Counted from the stretch's first letter, positions 45,571 to 56,624 are shown. The stretch: 64,000 nucleotides of DNA from Molossus alvarezi (GCA_037176705.1 CM073886.1:127626001-127690000); one strand, 5' to 3'. The notes: generated by a model not told the origin, from the sequence alone. A program made the numbers and translations.

Positions 45571-46452
45571 ATGGTGAAACACAGAAACAGAAGCCAAATG
45601 AAAGAGCAAGACACCTCCACCGAAGATGAGATCAATATGGAGCAATTAGGCATGTTAACAGAGCTAGAATTCAGAGCCATGATCTTGAGGAAGCTGAACA
45701 GCATGAGTAAGGACATAGAGACACTGAAAATAAGCCAAATGGAAATTAAAAACCAACAAGAAGAGATAAAAAATGACATATCCGAAATGAAAAACACATT
45801 GGAAGGTTTAAAAAGCAGAGTAGGGGAAGCTGAGGACCGGATCAGTGAATTAGAAGACAGGGTAGAAAAAATCAACCAATCAGAAAAACAAAAGGAAAAA
45901 ACTATTAAAAAACAGGAAGACAGCTTAAGAGAATTGTGGGACAACTGGAAACGTAATAATATTCGCATCATAGGAGTCCCCGAAGAAGAAGAAAAGGAGC
46001 AAGGGATAGAGAATATATTCAAAAAAATAGTGAGAGAAAACTTCCCTAATTTGGTGAAGGAAGAAGGCATTCAAGTTCAAGAAGCACAGAGAGTCCCAAG
46101 TAAGAAGAACCCAAACAGGCCCACACCAAGACACATAGTAATTAAAATGCCACAAATTAAAGACAAAGAGAGAATCCTAAAAGCAGCAAGAGAAAAGCAA
46201 CAGGTTACCTACAAAGGGAACCCCATAAGGCTCTCAGCTGACTTCTCACAAGAAACACTACAGGCCAGAAGAGAATGGCATGAAGTAATCAAAGTCATGA
46301 AAAACAAGAATCTGAATCCAAGACTACTCTACCCAGCAAGGCTATCATTCAAAATAGAAGATCAAATAAAGAGCTTCCCAGACAAAAAAAAGCTAAGGGA
46401 ATACATTAGCACCAAACCAGCACTGCAAGAAATGTTAAAAGGACTGCTGTAA
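45571..46452 (+). CDS. LINE-1 ORF1 protein (RNA-binding chaperone)
   Basis: L1 ORF1p forms trimers, coats L1 mRNA and assists target-primed reverse transcription. I choose the ATG at 45571, giving 293 aa, since the four codons before it begin with GTG; context CAAAATGG (A at -3, G at +4) is favourable. Residues about 40-120 are a heptad-type coiled coil (KNTLEGLKSRVGEAEDRISELEDR). An RRM follows with an IRIIGVPE strand at about 131-138 and RHIVIKMP at about 187-194, then the C-terminal domain with YPARLSFK near 254. Human ORF1p is 338 aa, so this one is shorter mainly at the N terminus, as is common outside primates. No stops or frameshifts. It is followed by a 45-bp spacer and ORF2. All main domains are complete, so function is plausible. 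Confidence 0.95.
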   Translation: MVKHRNRSQMKEQDTSTEDEINMEQLGMLTELEFRAMILRKLNSMSKDIETLKISQMEIKNQQEEIKNDISEMKNTLEGLKSRVGEAEDRISELEDRVEKINQSEKQKEKTIKKQEDSLRELWDNWKRNNIRIIGVPEEEEKEQGIENIFKKIVRENFPNLVKEEGIQVQEAQRVPSKKNPNRPTPRHIVIKMPQIKDKERILKAAREKQQVTYKGNPIRLSADFSQETLQARREWHEVIKVMKNKNLNPRLLYPARLSFKIEDQIKSFPDKKKLREYISTKPALQEMLKGLL

Positions 46453-46497
46453 TTAGCAGGAGAAGTGGGAAGAAAAATAGAACCACACTAAACAAAA

Positions 46498-49400
46498 ATG
46501 GCAATAAATAAGTACATATCAATAATCACCTTAAACGTAAATGGATTGAATGCTCCCATAAAGAGACACAGAGTAGCTGATTGGATAAGAAAGCATGACT
46601 CATCTATATGTTGTTTACAAGAGACCCACCTCTCAACAAAAGACTCACATAGGTTGAAAGTGAAGGGATGGAAAAAAATTTTCCAAGCAAATGGAAAGCA
46701 AAAAAAAGCTGGGGTAGCAATTCTCATATCTGATAAAATAGATTTCAAAATGAAGACCATAACTAGAGACAAAGACGGCCACTACATAATATTGAAAGGA
46801 TCTATCCAACAGGAAGATATAACCTTGATAAACATATATGCACCCAATATAGGAGCACCAAAATATATTAAAAATCTTCTGGAGGACTTCCAAGGAGAAA
46901 TCGACAACAATACAATCATAGCAGGGGACTTCAACACCCCATTGACAGCACTAGATAGATCCTCTAGGCAAAAAATTAGCAAGGAAACAGAGACTCTAAA
47001 TGAAGCACTAGACCAAATGGATTTAATAGATATCTACAGAGAATTACACCCCAAAACTACAGAATACACATTCTTCTCAAGTGCACATGGGACATTCTCA
47101 AAGATTGACCACATGATAGGACACAAACTAAATCTCTACAAGTTCAAGAAGATTGAAATCATATCAAGCATCTTCTCAGATCACAGTGGCATGAAACTAG
47201 AAATCAATTGCAACAAGAACATGCAAAGACATTTCAACACATGGAGGCTAAATAGCATGTTATTAAACAATGAATGGGTCACCGAGGAGATCAAGGAAGA
47301 AATTAAAAACTTCCTGGAAACCAATGAAAATGAACACACAACAACACAAAATCTATGGGATGCAGCGAAAGCAGTTCTGAGAGGGAAGTTCATAGCACTA
47401 CAGGCCTACCTCAAAAAACAAGAAAAATTTCTAATTGACTGTCTAACCTCACAACTTAAAGAATTAGAAAGCAAACAAAAAGAAAACCCCAGAGCAAGTA
47501 GAAGGAAGGAAATAGTAAAGATCAGAGCAGAAATAAATGACATAGAGACCAAAAAAACAATTCAAAGGATCAATGAAACAAAGAGCTGGTTTTTCGAAAA
47601 GATAAACAAGATTGATGGACCCTTAGCTAGACTCACCAAGAAACAAAGAGAGAGAACCCAAATACACAAAATTAGAAATGAAAGAGGAGAAGTAACAACC
47701 AACACCACGGAAATACAAAAGATCGTTAACAACTACTATGAACAACTATATGGCAACAAATTCGACAATCTAAGCGAAATGGACAAATTTCTAGAAACAC
47801 ACAGTCTCCCAAAACTATTCCCGGAAGAGATAGAAAACTTGAACAGACCAATAACAACCAAGGAAATTGAAGAGGTAATCAAGACTCTTCCAGCAAACAA
47901 AAGCCCAGGCCCAGATGGTTTCACCGGGGAGTTTTACCGAACATTCCAAAAAGAACTAACACCCATTCTCCTCAAACTATTTCAAAAAATTCAAGAAGAA
48001 GGAAGACTTCCAAACACATTCTATGAGGCCAGCATAATTCTAATTCCAAAACCAGAAAAAGACACTACGAAGAAAGAAAACTACAGGCCAATATCCCTGA
48101 TGAACATAGACGCCAAAATCCTGAACAAAATATTAGCAAATCGGATCCAGAAATACATCAAAAAAATTATTCACCATGACCAAGTGGGATTCATTCCAGG
48201 GATGCAAGGCTGGTACAATATTCGCAAATCAATAAATGTGATACACCACATAAACAAAATGAAGAATAAAAACCACATGATCATATCAATAGATGCTGAA
48301 AAAGCATTCGACAAAATCCAGCATCCATTTCTGATAAAAACGCTCAGCAATGTGGGAATAGAGGGATCATATCTCGACATAATAAAGGCCATATATGAAA
48401 GACCTACAGCCAACATCATACTCAATGGACAGAAACTAAAAACATTTCCATTAAGAACAGGAACAAGACAGGGATGTCCACTTTCGCCACTCTTATTTAA
48501 CATTGTACTGGAAGTCTTAGCCACAGCAATCAGACATGAAAAAAAAATAAAAGGGATCCAAATTGGAAAGGAGGAAGTGAAACTGTCATTATTTGCAGAT
48601 GACATGATATTGTACATAGAAAACCCTAAAGAATCCATCAAAAATATATTAGACTTAATAAATGAATTTGGCAAAGTAGCAGGATACAAAATTAACGTCA
48701 AGAAATCGACGGCATTCTTGTACATCAATGATGAACTCACAGAAAGAGAAACTGAAAAAACAATCCCATTTACCATCGCTCCAAAAAAATTACGATACCT
48801 AGGAATAAACTTAACCAAAGAAGTAAAGGACCTATTTGCAGAAAACTACAGGTCATTGAAAAAAGAAATAGAAGAAGATATAAAAAAGTGGAAGCACATA
48901 CCCTGTTCATGGATTGGAAGAATTAACATAATTAAAATGTCCATACTACCCAAAGCAATCTATAGATTCAATGCAATCCCCATCAAAGTACCAACGACAT
49001 ATTTCATAGAACTAGAACAAATACTTCAAAAGTTCATATGGAACCAAAAAAGACCCCGAATAGCCACAGCAATCTTGAAAAAGAAGAACAAAGTAGGTGG
49101 GATCACAATACCAGATTTCAGGTTATACTACAAAGCGACTGTAACCAAAACAGCCTGGTACTGGCACAAGAACAGGCATATAGACCAGTGGAACAGAACT
49201 GAAAACCCAGAAATGGACCCAAGGCAATACGCTCAATTAATATTTGACAAAGGTGGCAAGAGCATACAGTGGAGTAAAGACAGCCTCTTTAATAAATGGT
49301 GTTGGGAAAATTGGACAGCTACATGCAAAAAAATGAAACTAGACCATCAACTTACACCATACACAAAAATAAACTCAAAATGGATAAAAGACTTAAATGT

Positions 49401-50322
49401 GACCCGTGAATCCATAAAAATTCTAGAAGAAAATGTAGGCAACAAAATTTCGGACATCATACGGAGCAGAATTTTCACTGATACATCACCCAAGGCAACA
49501 GAAATAAAGGAGAAAATGAACACATGGGACTACATCAAACTAAAAAGCTTCTGCACAGCAAAAGAAACAATCATCAAAATGGAAAGGCAACCCACTGTAT
49601 GGGAGAACATCATTGCCAATGATGTATCAGATAAGGGGTTAATTTCCAGTATATATAGAGTGCTCATACAACTCCACAAAAGGAAGACAAAGAACCCAAT
49701 TAAAAAATGGGCAGAGGAGCTGAATAGACACCTCTCCAAACAGGACATACAAATGGCCAAAAGACATATGAAGAAATGCTCAACATCACTAATCATCAGA
49801 GAGATGCAAATTAAAACAACAATGAGGTATCACCTCACACCTGTCAGAATGGCCGCCATCAACAAATCATCAAACAACAAGTGTTGGCGAGGGTGTGGAG
49901 AAAAGGGGACTCTAATACACTGCTGGTGGGAATGCAGACTCGTGCAGCCGCTATGGAAAACAATATGGTGCTACCTCAAGAAATTAAAAATTGAACTTCC
50001 ATTTGACCCAGTGATCCCACTGCTGGGAATATACCCTAAGAAGCCTGAAACACCAATCAGGAAGAATATATGTACCCCCATGTTCATAGCAGCACTATTT
50101 ACAATAGCTAAGATCTGGAAACAGCCCAAGTGTCCACCAGTAGACGAATGGATAAAAAAGCTGTGGTACATATACACAATGGAGTACTATGCAGCGGTAA
50201 GAAAGAAAGATCTCTTATCCTTTGAGACGACATGGAGGGACCTGGAAAGTATTATCCTAAGTGAAAGAAGCCAAGCAGAAAAAGACAAATACCACATGAT
50301 CTCACTTATATACGGAATATAA
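46498..50322 (+). CDS. LINE-1 ORF2 protein (endonuclease and reverse transcriptase)
   Basis: 1274 aa against 1275 in human, uninterrupted. The N-terminal AP-like endonuclease keeps N13, E42 (QETH), D144 and N146 (GDFNT), D204, and D228-H229 (SDH), all matching the human catalytic positions. A PIP-like box, Q407-K-I-V-N-N-Y-Y414, lies where the human PCNA-binding motif is. The reverse transcriptase domain has FADD at 699-702, with the conserved block [20 protein letters not shown] upstream. The C-terminal Cys motif is C1129-x3-C1133-x7-H1141-x4-C1146. The protein nicks DNA at TTTT/A-type sites and copies L1 mRNA, or Ves RNA in trans, at the nick. Translation probably depends on unconventional reinitiation after ORF1. 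No key residue is missing. Confidence 0.97.
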   Translation: MAINKYISIITLNVNGLNAPIKRHRVADWIRKHDSSICCLQETHLSTKDSHRLKVKGWKKIFQANGKQKKAGVAILISDKIDFKMKTITRDKDGHYIILKGSIQQEDITLINIYAPNIGAPKYIKNLLEDFQGEIDNNTIIAGDFNTPLTALDRSSRQKISKETETLNEALDQMDLIDIYRELHPKTTEYTFFSSAHGTFSKIDHMIGHKLNLYKFKKIEIISSIFSDHSGMKLEINCNKNMQRHFNTWRLNSMLLNNEWVTEEIKEEIKNFLETNENEHTTTQNLWDAAKAVLRGKFIALQAYLKKQEKFLIDCLTSQLKELESKQKENPRASRRKEIVKIRAEINDIETKKTIQRINETKSWFFEKINKIDGPLARLTKKQRERTQIHKIRNERGEVTTNTTEIQKIVNNYYEQLYGNKFDNLSEMDKFLETHSLPKLFPEEIENLNRPITTKEIEEVIKTLPANKSPGPDGFTGEFYRTFQKELTPILLKLFQKIQEEGRLPNTFYEASIILIPKPEKDTTKKENYRPISLMNIDAKILNKILANRIQKYIKKIIHHDQVGFIPGMQGWYNIRKSINVIHHINKMKNKNHMIISIDAEKAFDKIQHPFLIKTLSNVGIEGSYLDIIKAIYERPTANIILNGQKLKTFPLRTGTRQGCPLSPLLFNIVLEVLATAIRHEKKIKGIQIGKEEVKLSLFADDMILYIENPKESIKNILDLINEFGKVAGYKINVKKSTAFLYINDELTERETEKTIPFTIAPKKLRYLGINLTKEVKDLFAENYRSLKKEIEEDIKKWKHIPCSWIGRINIIKMSILPKAIYRFNAIPIKVPTTYFIELEQILQKFIWNQKRPRIATAILKKKNKVGGITIPDFRLYYKATVTKTAWYWHKNRHIDQWNRTENPEMDPRQYAQLIFDKGGKSIQWSKDSLFNKWCWENWTATCKKMKLDHQLTPYTKINSKWIKDLNVTRESIKILEENVGNKISDIIRSRIFTDTSPKATEIKEKMNTWDYIKLKSFCTAKETIIKMERQPTVWENIIANDVSDKGLISSIYRVLIQLHKRKTKNPIKKWAEELNRHLSKQDIQMAKRHMKKCSTSLIIREMQIKTTMRYHLTPVRMAAINKSSNNKCWRGCGEKGTLIHCWWECRLVQPLWKTIWCYLKKLKIELPFDPVIPLLGIYPKKPETPIRKNICTPMFIAALFTIAKIWKQPKCPPVDEWIKKLWYIYTMEYYAAVRKKDLLSFETTWRDLESIILSERSQAEKDKYHMISLIYGI

Positions 50323-50566
50323 TGAACATAACAGTCTGAGGAATACAGTAGACCCAGACACATGGAAGTAGGGCACAGACTGACATCCCTCAGAAGAGGG
50401 GATGGGGGGTGGGGGGTGGGAAGATAAACCACAGAACTTATATGCATGTATGCATGACCAATGGACATGGACAACTAAGCCGGGGAAAGGGTGGAGGGGG
50501 GGTAGGGTGGGGGTGCCAATGGGATAAAAAGGTAAAATATCTGTAGCAAAAATAAAAAATAAATAA

Positions 50567-50608
<42 letters not shown>
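50323..50608 (+). terminator. LINE-1 3' UTR, G-rich tract and poly-A tail
   Basis: After the ORF2 stop, the UTR has two G-rich runs on the plus strand (50398-50421, GGGGATGGGGGGTGGGGGG, and about 50480-50512), typical of L1 polypurine tracts able to form G-quadruplexes. An AATAAAAAATAAATAAATAA end supplies AATAAA signals before the A run at 50571-50608, whose last bases overlap the TSD. Confidence 0.85.
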
Positions 50609-50611
<3 letters not shown>

Positions 50612-50617
50612 GTGGTG

Positions 50618-51098
50618 CATATATACAACAGAATATTACTCGGCCATAAAAAAGAACAAAATCTTATCATTTGCAACAGCACAGATGGACCTGGAGGGTA
50701 TTGTGCTGTGTGAAACAAGCCAGTCACAGAAAGACAAAGACCACATGGTTTCACTTGTATGTGGAATCTCAAGAACATATGGAACAAAACAGAAACAGAT
50801 TCATAGATACAGAGAACAGATTGATGGCTGCCCGAGGCCAGAGGGTTGGGAGACTGGGTGAAACAGGTGTAGAGATTGAGAAATGCAGACTGGTAGTTAC
50901 AGAATAGCCATGGGATGCAAAGTACAGCACAGGGAATACAGTCAATACTACTGTAATAACTGTGCGTGGTGCCAGGTGGGTACCAGAAATATCAGGGGGA
51001 CACTTTGTACAGTATCTGATTATCTAACCACGATGCTGTACACCTGAAACTAATACAAGGTAATATTGAATATAAATTGAAATAAAATATTGTCCAAC
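50618..51098 (+). mobile_element. Older L1 fragment, right part
   Basis: Continues the ORF2 C-terminal remnant of 45097-45127 (ATATATACAACAGAATATTACTC, about 'CIYTTEYYS'), then an L1M-type 3' UTR: CAGGGGGACACTTTGTACAG, 'GCTGTACACCTGAAACTAATAC' and AATTGAAATAAAAT at the end. It is closed by AAAGTGGT (51099-51106), matching 45089-45096. Confidence 0.88.
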
Positions 51099-51106
51099 AA
51101 AGTGGT

Positions 51107-52618
51107 AACAATTACAGCTCCCACGTCATTGAGATTGGTTGGCTACAGGACGCATGCTCGCAGAGTTAAGCCCGGTGGGAAGCACTCTGTGCTGATGGCC
51201 GGTGAGCCTGCTCACTGGCTGACTGTGCCTTCCCGGACAAGAGTTCCCTGGGGACCGGGGGAGTGTCACCTATCCTGCTGGTACCCAGCTGCAAGAGGAC
51301 ATGAACTGAGTGCTCATCTGCATATACTGTTTTATTTGCTTATTTATTCATTTATTTACTGTTGTTAGCATTTACTTTCTGCTGCATTCACTCCTGGGCC
51401 CTACGTTTCTCCTGGGACATCTTTTTCTTCTGTGCAACCCTCTTCTGGTTCAGGAACAATCCGGTCCTTTGTGGTAAGGACCGTCTCCACGTGGCAGGGA
51501 GAGCTCATGCCTGGGTTCATCTGCCCGTGAGTTCTGTCCGTTCTCCACCGCATCTCGGGGGCTTGTTCACCTGGGTGTGCTCAGTGACCACAGACGCCTG
51601 AACCCCGAAGCTCAGCACTACCGTCTGCATTTCTGGGCACGTGTAGCACAAATTCAGCGCTGTTTTGGACCACGCACCCTGCTGTTCCACCCGACTCTTG
51701 GGCCTGGGCACGCCTAGCAACTCCACTGTTGTAACACCGGATGGCACACATTGCTCCTGGGACGCGACATCCTTCGGATACTTGGTGGCTTTTTAGATTT
51801 CATACCCTCGATAGCCTGGGCAGTTTCACGTGTGTTCTTGAAGTGGATGCGAAGGTTCGAACCTCTTGATTGGCAGGATTTTGTGGGGTTTTCTGGGTCA
51901 GGTGAATAGCGAACCATTTTCAGAGGTGACTCAGGCTGCTTACAGGAAGAGTTCATACACTGTTTTAAAAAGAGTTGTTGCTGTGAGAAATCACTCACCC
52001 CTCATGGAGAAATTCTGCACACAGGATCTATTTAGTGAGGGAGAACTGGACCCTGGGAATCGGGCTCTGTTTTCCTTACACATAGACACCGTGGGATTCA
52101 GCTGAAAAAGCCTGGCCCCTCCGCCCCCGAGCATTGCTGAAGGTTCTGCTGCACTAATATGGGAGCTGGGAAGGCCAGGAAACCTACCATCCATCAAGGG
52201 ACCGTTTCCGCTGAAGGGTCATAAAAGTGAAGTAAAAGAACCATGTTAAATATATGCTTGTCTTTCCCATATAATGCTTGGTCTTTTGTCTGAGGAATGT
52301 TCTAGAGCAACTGAACCACTGCAGACAGGTGGGCCTGGTCTTCATCCACGTCCCCAGCAACTGTCTTGTGTTAGATAAAAGGCAGGAGTTTTGAGTAGAG
52401 ATGTAACATGTCAGACAGTAACGTGGTCTTTATAATTTATTTTTTGAGCTTTGTTATGGTTGATGCTGTCTTATTTTTTTCCATTATGAACCCTGTCTTC
52501 TCCAGGGGCTGTAACTCCCCCGATAAAAAGAACGGATTCAGGCAAACCCTTGCTCTCAGCTTAGGAGGACTTTTGTTTCTCAGGGTTTGAAAATGAATGT
52601 CTATTAAATTCTCTCTTT
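51107..52618. other. Unidentified non-coding sequence
   Basis: Moderately GC-rich with several short overlapping frames on both strands and no motif. I recognise no repeat. It could include old LTR material. Confidence 0.35.
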
Positions 52619-52836
52619 TTAAAAAATTTTTTTCTTTATTGATTTTAGAGAGAGAGAGGAAGTGAGAGGGAGAGAGATAGAAGCATCAATGAGCGAGAAC
52701 ATCGATTGGCCACCTCCTGCACGGCCCCCACTGGGGATCAGGCCCACAACCTGGGCTCGTGTCCTGACCAGGAATTGAACCGGTGACGTTTTGGTGCATG
52801 GGTCGACGCTCAACCACTGAGCCACACCAGCTGGGC
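52619..52836 (-). mobile_element. Ves SINE (short type), antisense
   Basis: The minus strand begins GCCCAGCTGGTGTGGCTCAG, with B box GGTTCAATTCC, CCCCAGTGGGGGC, a CT tract and a TAAAATCAATAAAG tail. It is immediately followed on the plus strand by an AT-rich imperfect palindrome (52836-52881, arms CTATAATTTAT/ATAAATTATAG). No clear TSD is found. Confidence 0.92.
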
Positions 52837-52881
52837 TATAATTTATATAATTTATAAATTTATATAATTTATAAATTATAG

Positions 52882-53970
52882 AAGTGTTATACTGAAAAAA
52901 GCAAACACACCACAACCAGAAATCACTGCTTTTCAATGTGTCTCTTTACGATCTGTGCTCAGAAGTTGTGTTTGTCTGTTAAAAGTGATTTTGCAGCTTC
53001 CCTCTGGCTCACAGCCTCTCCTTTACCACCTGAGAGCTTTGGTGACACCCCTCTGTACCACGTCCATTGTCCTTCCACAGAGTGCTTGCTGGGCTGGCTT
53101 GGTGAGGAGTGTGGACTGGCTCGTTTCTCTTTCCTGGAGACAAGCCCCGTGTCTCCCCGAGGAAAGCATCTCATGGTCAACCCCCCTGAATGAGACACTG
53201 GTGAGCTGCCATCCTTTGGGCAGCGTGTTGAGAGGGACCATGTCATCTTGAAGATGGTGGCATGCTGAAAGCAACTATAGAATGTCCCTCCCTGCTTTTC
53301 TACTATGGACTCTGGGTTGTAGGCTGAAGATAAACTCAGACTGAAGATCAGGTCCTAGACATACACCTCAGAGACCCAGTGGAAGCCTGAGGTCCACCCC
53401 TGGCATGAACTGGAGGCTCTGGTTATGCCACAGTGTCTCCAGGGTTCCCATGGGGCTGGGATGACATCACCTAAGGGGCCCCAGCATCTTTAATATGTTT
53501 GTTCTCCAGTCCCGGGCTGTCTCGTAATGAGTATTTCAAAATTAAGATTTCCAGAAGGTCAATGCTTTGAGAACACACACACACACACAGTCAGTAATGC
53601 ATTACATCTTCTCTGGCTACTTTGGTCTAAAAAGAGAGAATATGCGTCCTTTATTTAGAATGTGCTGTAATTTTCGAAGTGGTTGCTTTCGGAGTAGCTT
53701 AGAGGCAGAATTATGAAGCAGTGCCAGAAAGTAGCGTTTTGAAAATGGGTTGTTTGTATAGAAAAAAGAAGTTAAATACCTATGTCATGCCATACAAAGG
53801 AAGGTATAGGTAAATTAAAGATCTAAATTTCTTAAATTTAAAAAGGCAGGTATGGGACGGTTTCTCAGAGAAGACACGATTCTCAAACCATAATATAAAA
53901 TATTATCAAATGACTCTATCAAAATGAACAAATTCTAAGCAATCATAGATCCCATAGACAGCATTCTTCT
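52882..53970. other. Unidentified non-coding sequence
   Basis: The pyrimidine-rich part at 52950-53260 allows overlapping frames on both strands, which argues for composition and not coding. A short (CA)n lies at 53573-53590. No repeat family is recognised. Confidence 0.35.
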
Positions 53971-54235
53971 TCTTTTTTTTTTAAATCCTCACCCGAGGAT
54001 ATTTTTTTCATTTATCTTCAGATAGAGTGGGAGAGAGGGAGAGAAAGACAGAGAGGGGGGGAGAGAAACATCGATGTGAGAGAGATGCATCGATTGGCTG
54101 CCTCCTACACAACCCTGACCAGTGCCAGGGACTGAACCACAACTGAGGTACGTACCCTTGACTGGAATCAAACCTGCGACCCTTTGGTCAGTGGGCTGAT
54201 GCTCTAAGCACTGACCTAAACCAGCTAGGGCAACT
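53971..54235 (-). mobile_element. Ves SINE (long type), antisense
   Basis: The minus strand begins CCCTAGCTGGTTTAGGTCAG, with B box GGTTTGATTCC, a CT tract and the tail GGATAAATGAAAAAA...GGTGAGGATTT. Its 5' end is the target of the next SINE, which duplicated AGCTAGGGCAACT (54223-54235). Confidence 0.92.
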
Positions 54236-54485
54236 TTTTATTTTTTTATTCTCACCTGAGTACATTTTTGCATTTATCTTTAGATAGAGCTGGAGGGAGA
54301 GAGGGGGGAAGAGAGAGAGAGAAACATTGATGTGAGAGAGACACATTGAGTGGCTGCCACCCACATGACCCCAACTGGGCCAGAGACAAACTGCAACCGA
54401 GGTACATGCCCTTAGCGGGAACTGAACCCGGGACTCTCTGGTCCCCAGGCCAACTCTCTAACCACTGAACCAAACCAGCCAGGGC
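54236..54485 (-). mobile_element. Ves SINE (long type), antisense, inserted at the previous SINE's edge
   Basis: The minus strand begins GCCCTGGCTGGTTTGGTTCA and ends with the GGTGAGAATAAAAAAATAAA tail. A perfect 13-bp TSD, AGCTAGGGCAACT, lies at 54223-54235 and 54486-54498; most of that target is the 5' end of the older neighbouring SINE, so the order of insertion is clear. Confidence 0.95.
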
Positions 54486-54498
54486 AGCTAGGGCAACT

Positions 54499-54800
54499 CT
54501 GTATCATTGTGTAACTCTCCATTTGTATTAGGTCAATTTGCAAATACTATATCAATTTGCACTTGTTGGTTTGGTACTTTCTAAGTCTTTTAGTCAAAGA
54601 ATAATAGAGCTAGAAAGACCTACTTTACTATTGACATAATGATGAGGGTAAGATAACAAACTAGATAACTGTTTTCAAAATAAGAAAACTGCTGATTTTT
54701 CCCTTTACATTCTGTGTGTGTGTGTGTCTATACACACACATATTTTTTTACAACGTGAAATGAACATTAGTCAACAAAAATTGTTGACTAGGAGGCTAGA
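54499..54800. other. AT-rich unidentified sequence
   Basis: No gene or named repeat. A short (TG)n/(AC)n pair lies at 54714-54740. Confidence 0.4.
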
Positions 54801-54814
54801 GAGGGTCAATTTTT

Positions 54815-55133
54815 AAATTAATTATTTAATTAATTAATTTATTTTTGTTGCAGATATTTCTCCTTCCCCAAACCCCCAGCATTGTTGTCTATGTCCATTG
54901 GTTATGCATATAAGTTCTTTGGTGTATCTCAATTTTTTATTTTCTAGAGAGAGAGGAAAGGAGAGAGAGAGAGAGAAAACTTGAGGTGAGAGAGACATCA
55001 ATCGGCTGCCTCTTGCACGCCCCCTACTGGGGATCAAGCTTGCAATCTGGGCATGTGCCCTGACCAGGAATTGAACTGGGACCTTCAGTCCATGGGATGA
55101 TGCTCTATCCACTGAGCCACACTGACCGGGCAG
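54815..55133 (-). mobile_element. Ves SINE / L1 3'-end chimeric retroposon
   Basis: Read on the minus strand: a Ves SINE from GCCCGGTCAGTGTGGCTCAG at 55133 to its CT tract and TAGAAAATAAAAAATTGAG end near 54930, followed directly by about 100 bp of bat L1 3' UTR (AACTTATATGCATAACCAATGG, compare 50436-50466) and an A/T-rich tail at 54815-54845. One TSD, GAGGGTCAATTTTT (54801-54814) against GAGGGTCAGTTTTT (55134-55147), encloses the whole composite, and no separate TSD bounds the SINE. This fits one integration with template switching from L1 to Ves RNA. The alternative is two events with a coincidental junction. Confidence 0.75.
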
Positions 55134-55147
55134 GAGGGTCAGTTTTT

Positions 55148-55748
55148 GAGGCAAAGGCTTGGGCAGTTGGAATGCAGAGTGCTGGAATAGAAAAAATATG
55201 GTGTCGTAGCGTTGGGAAAGGGGGATGGATATATGAAGAAAGACGCGTCACGGAACAGAACTGCAGACTGAGGCTGGAAGTATTTCAGGGATCTCAGACC
55301 AGAACCCAGGGCAGCTTTCTCGAACACGCGTCAGCTCCCATTGCCTGCCGTCCTTCAGCCCGGGGTTGACCACTGAACAAGCAGGGGCACCGGGGCAAGG
55401 GGAACAGTAGTTTGCCCTCATCTCCGCCATCATGCCCTTCACCCTCCCACATGTACGGTCTTTATCTGCCATGTTTTACTTTCATCAGTGTTATGATACA
55501 TTATTTCTGGTCATGGAGAGTTCCTTAAGTTTAAAAGTTTGGTTTGAAGCTTTGGTGAGACATCGCACTTGTTTCCATGTCATGGCTTGAGGGTTTCCCT
55601 TGTACCCAAGGACACATAGCCAGTGAGTCTGGCCTGCATCTAAGTTGCAGCTGAGTTGTGTAAATGATCCTGAAGCTCTTAACTTTGAGCTGAGGGGGCA
55701 CCATTGTTGGGCTGTGCTGAGGGCGTCAATCTGTCATAACCCAGCCTT
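55148..55748. other. Unidentified non-coding sequence
   Basis: No gene or repeat is recognised; frames are short and overlap. Confidence 0.4.
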
Positions 55749-55880
55749 TCATTCATTCATTCACTTTGTGTTTTGAAAATCTCTTGTGTGCCAGGTAACT
55801 GTGCTGGCACTGGAAATACGTGGTGAAAAAGACTCATTCCTGATCCCTTCCAAGTTGGGAATAGCCTCTGGCCAGGCTGA
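55749..55880 (-). mobile_element. L2 LINE 3'-end relic, antisense
   Basis: TTCATTCATTCATTCACTTTGTG, then TGTGCCAGGTAACTGTGCTGG and CACTGGAAATACG are the antisense L2 end consensus. Confidence 0.7.
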
Positions 55881-56624
55881 GCGCAAAGAGGCAATCACAA
55901 TACAATGTATTAAATATTGCTGTGGTCTGGTAGTTAGTCCTCTGAGTCACGGATCAAACTATGAGTGGTATGACATTGACCCAAATGTCTTCTTTCCAGA
56001 CAGAGCTGATGTTACAACCACTCAGAAAGTGACACTTAAAAGAAATTTTATTGAGGGAAAAAGAAAAAAACCCTACAATACACACTAAGTCACGATGATT
56101 TATAAACATATACATTTCAACTTTGCTATTGGGAGCAGCAATTTTCAACCATAATTGTCTAATTCCATCTGCTGTCATATGTATGCATCCTCCTTGCAAC
56201 CGAAGGTAATTACTCTGAGTACATGAACCTAAAATGTGGGTTAGGAGTGCCTACAACCACTCTGCAAGTGTGGAAACCACAATACAGGGAGGAACTACAC
56301 AATACCAGTGTGGGTGGTTAGGCATAAACATCACGATCGGAATAGAAACATGAATCAGTAGCTGGAACCACAATCTGTTATAACTTTGCTACATTTAATA
56401 GAAGTCCCTTTCCATGAACACTCATTTAGTTTTACTAACTGTCCAAAAGAACAGTTCAGAATTTCTTATCTTCAGATAGGCCAAAGTTATAGGAAAAAAA
56501 TAGGTATATTTTGGGGTCCCTGGGAAACCAACAGCTTTATTTTTTATTGTAGACTTTTCTTCCAAGTACACAAAGCCTTAGGATATAATAAAAGCCTAGT
56601 ATGACACTTTAAATCATCTCCAAA
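55881..56624. other. Unidentified non-coding sequence
   Basis: No repeat or exon is seen; ordinary AT-rich composition. Confidence 0.4.

Larger units (their letters stand above)
45128..50602 (+). mobile_element. L1: Full-length LINE-1 with intact ORF1 and ORF2
   Basis: About 5.5 kb: a 5' UTR of roughly 440 bp, ORF1 (45571-46452), a 45-bp spacer, ORF2 (46498-50322), a 3' UTR of about 240 bp with a G-rich tract, and an A-rich end with a poly-A run at 50571-50608. A perfect 15-bp TSD, AAAAAAGCTGTGGTG, lies at 45113-45127 and about 50603-50617 (the exact start is blurred by the tail). The target TTTTTT/A on the opposite strand fits L1 endonuclease preference. Neither ORF has a stop or frameshift. 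Identical TSDs and open frames indicate recent insertion; activity is inferred and not shown. It sits inside the remnant of an older L1 on the same strand. Confidence 0.97.

Noticed and set aside
48171..48818. 215-codon frame on the minus strand within L1 ORF2
   Set aside because: It is a shadow of the strongly biased A-rich ORF2 on the opposite strand and has no motif. Other minus-strand frames in 45477-50177 are rejected for the same reason.
54815..55133. SINE simply inserted into an L1 fragment
   Set aside because: No L1 sequence resumes beyond the SINE and no TSD bounds the SINE itself, so the simple nested model fits less well than a chimera; I keep it as the alternative.
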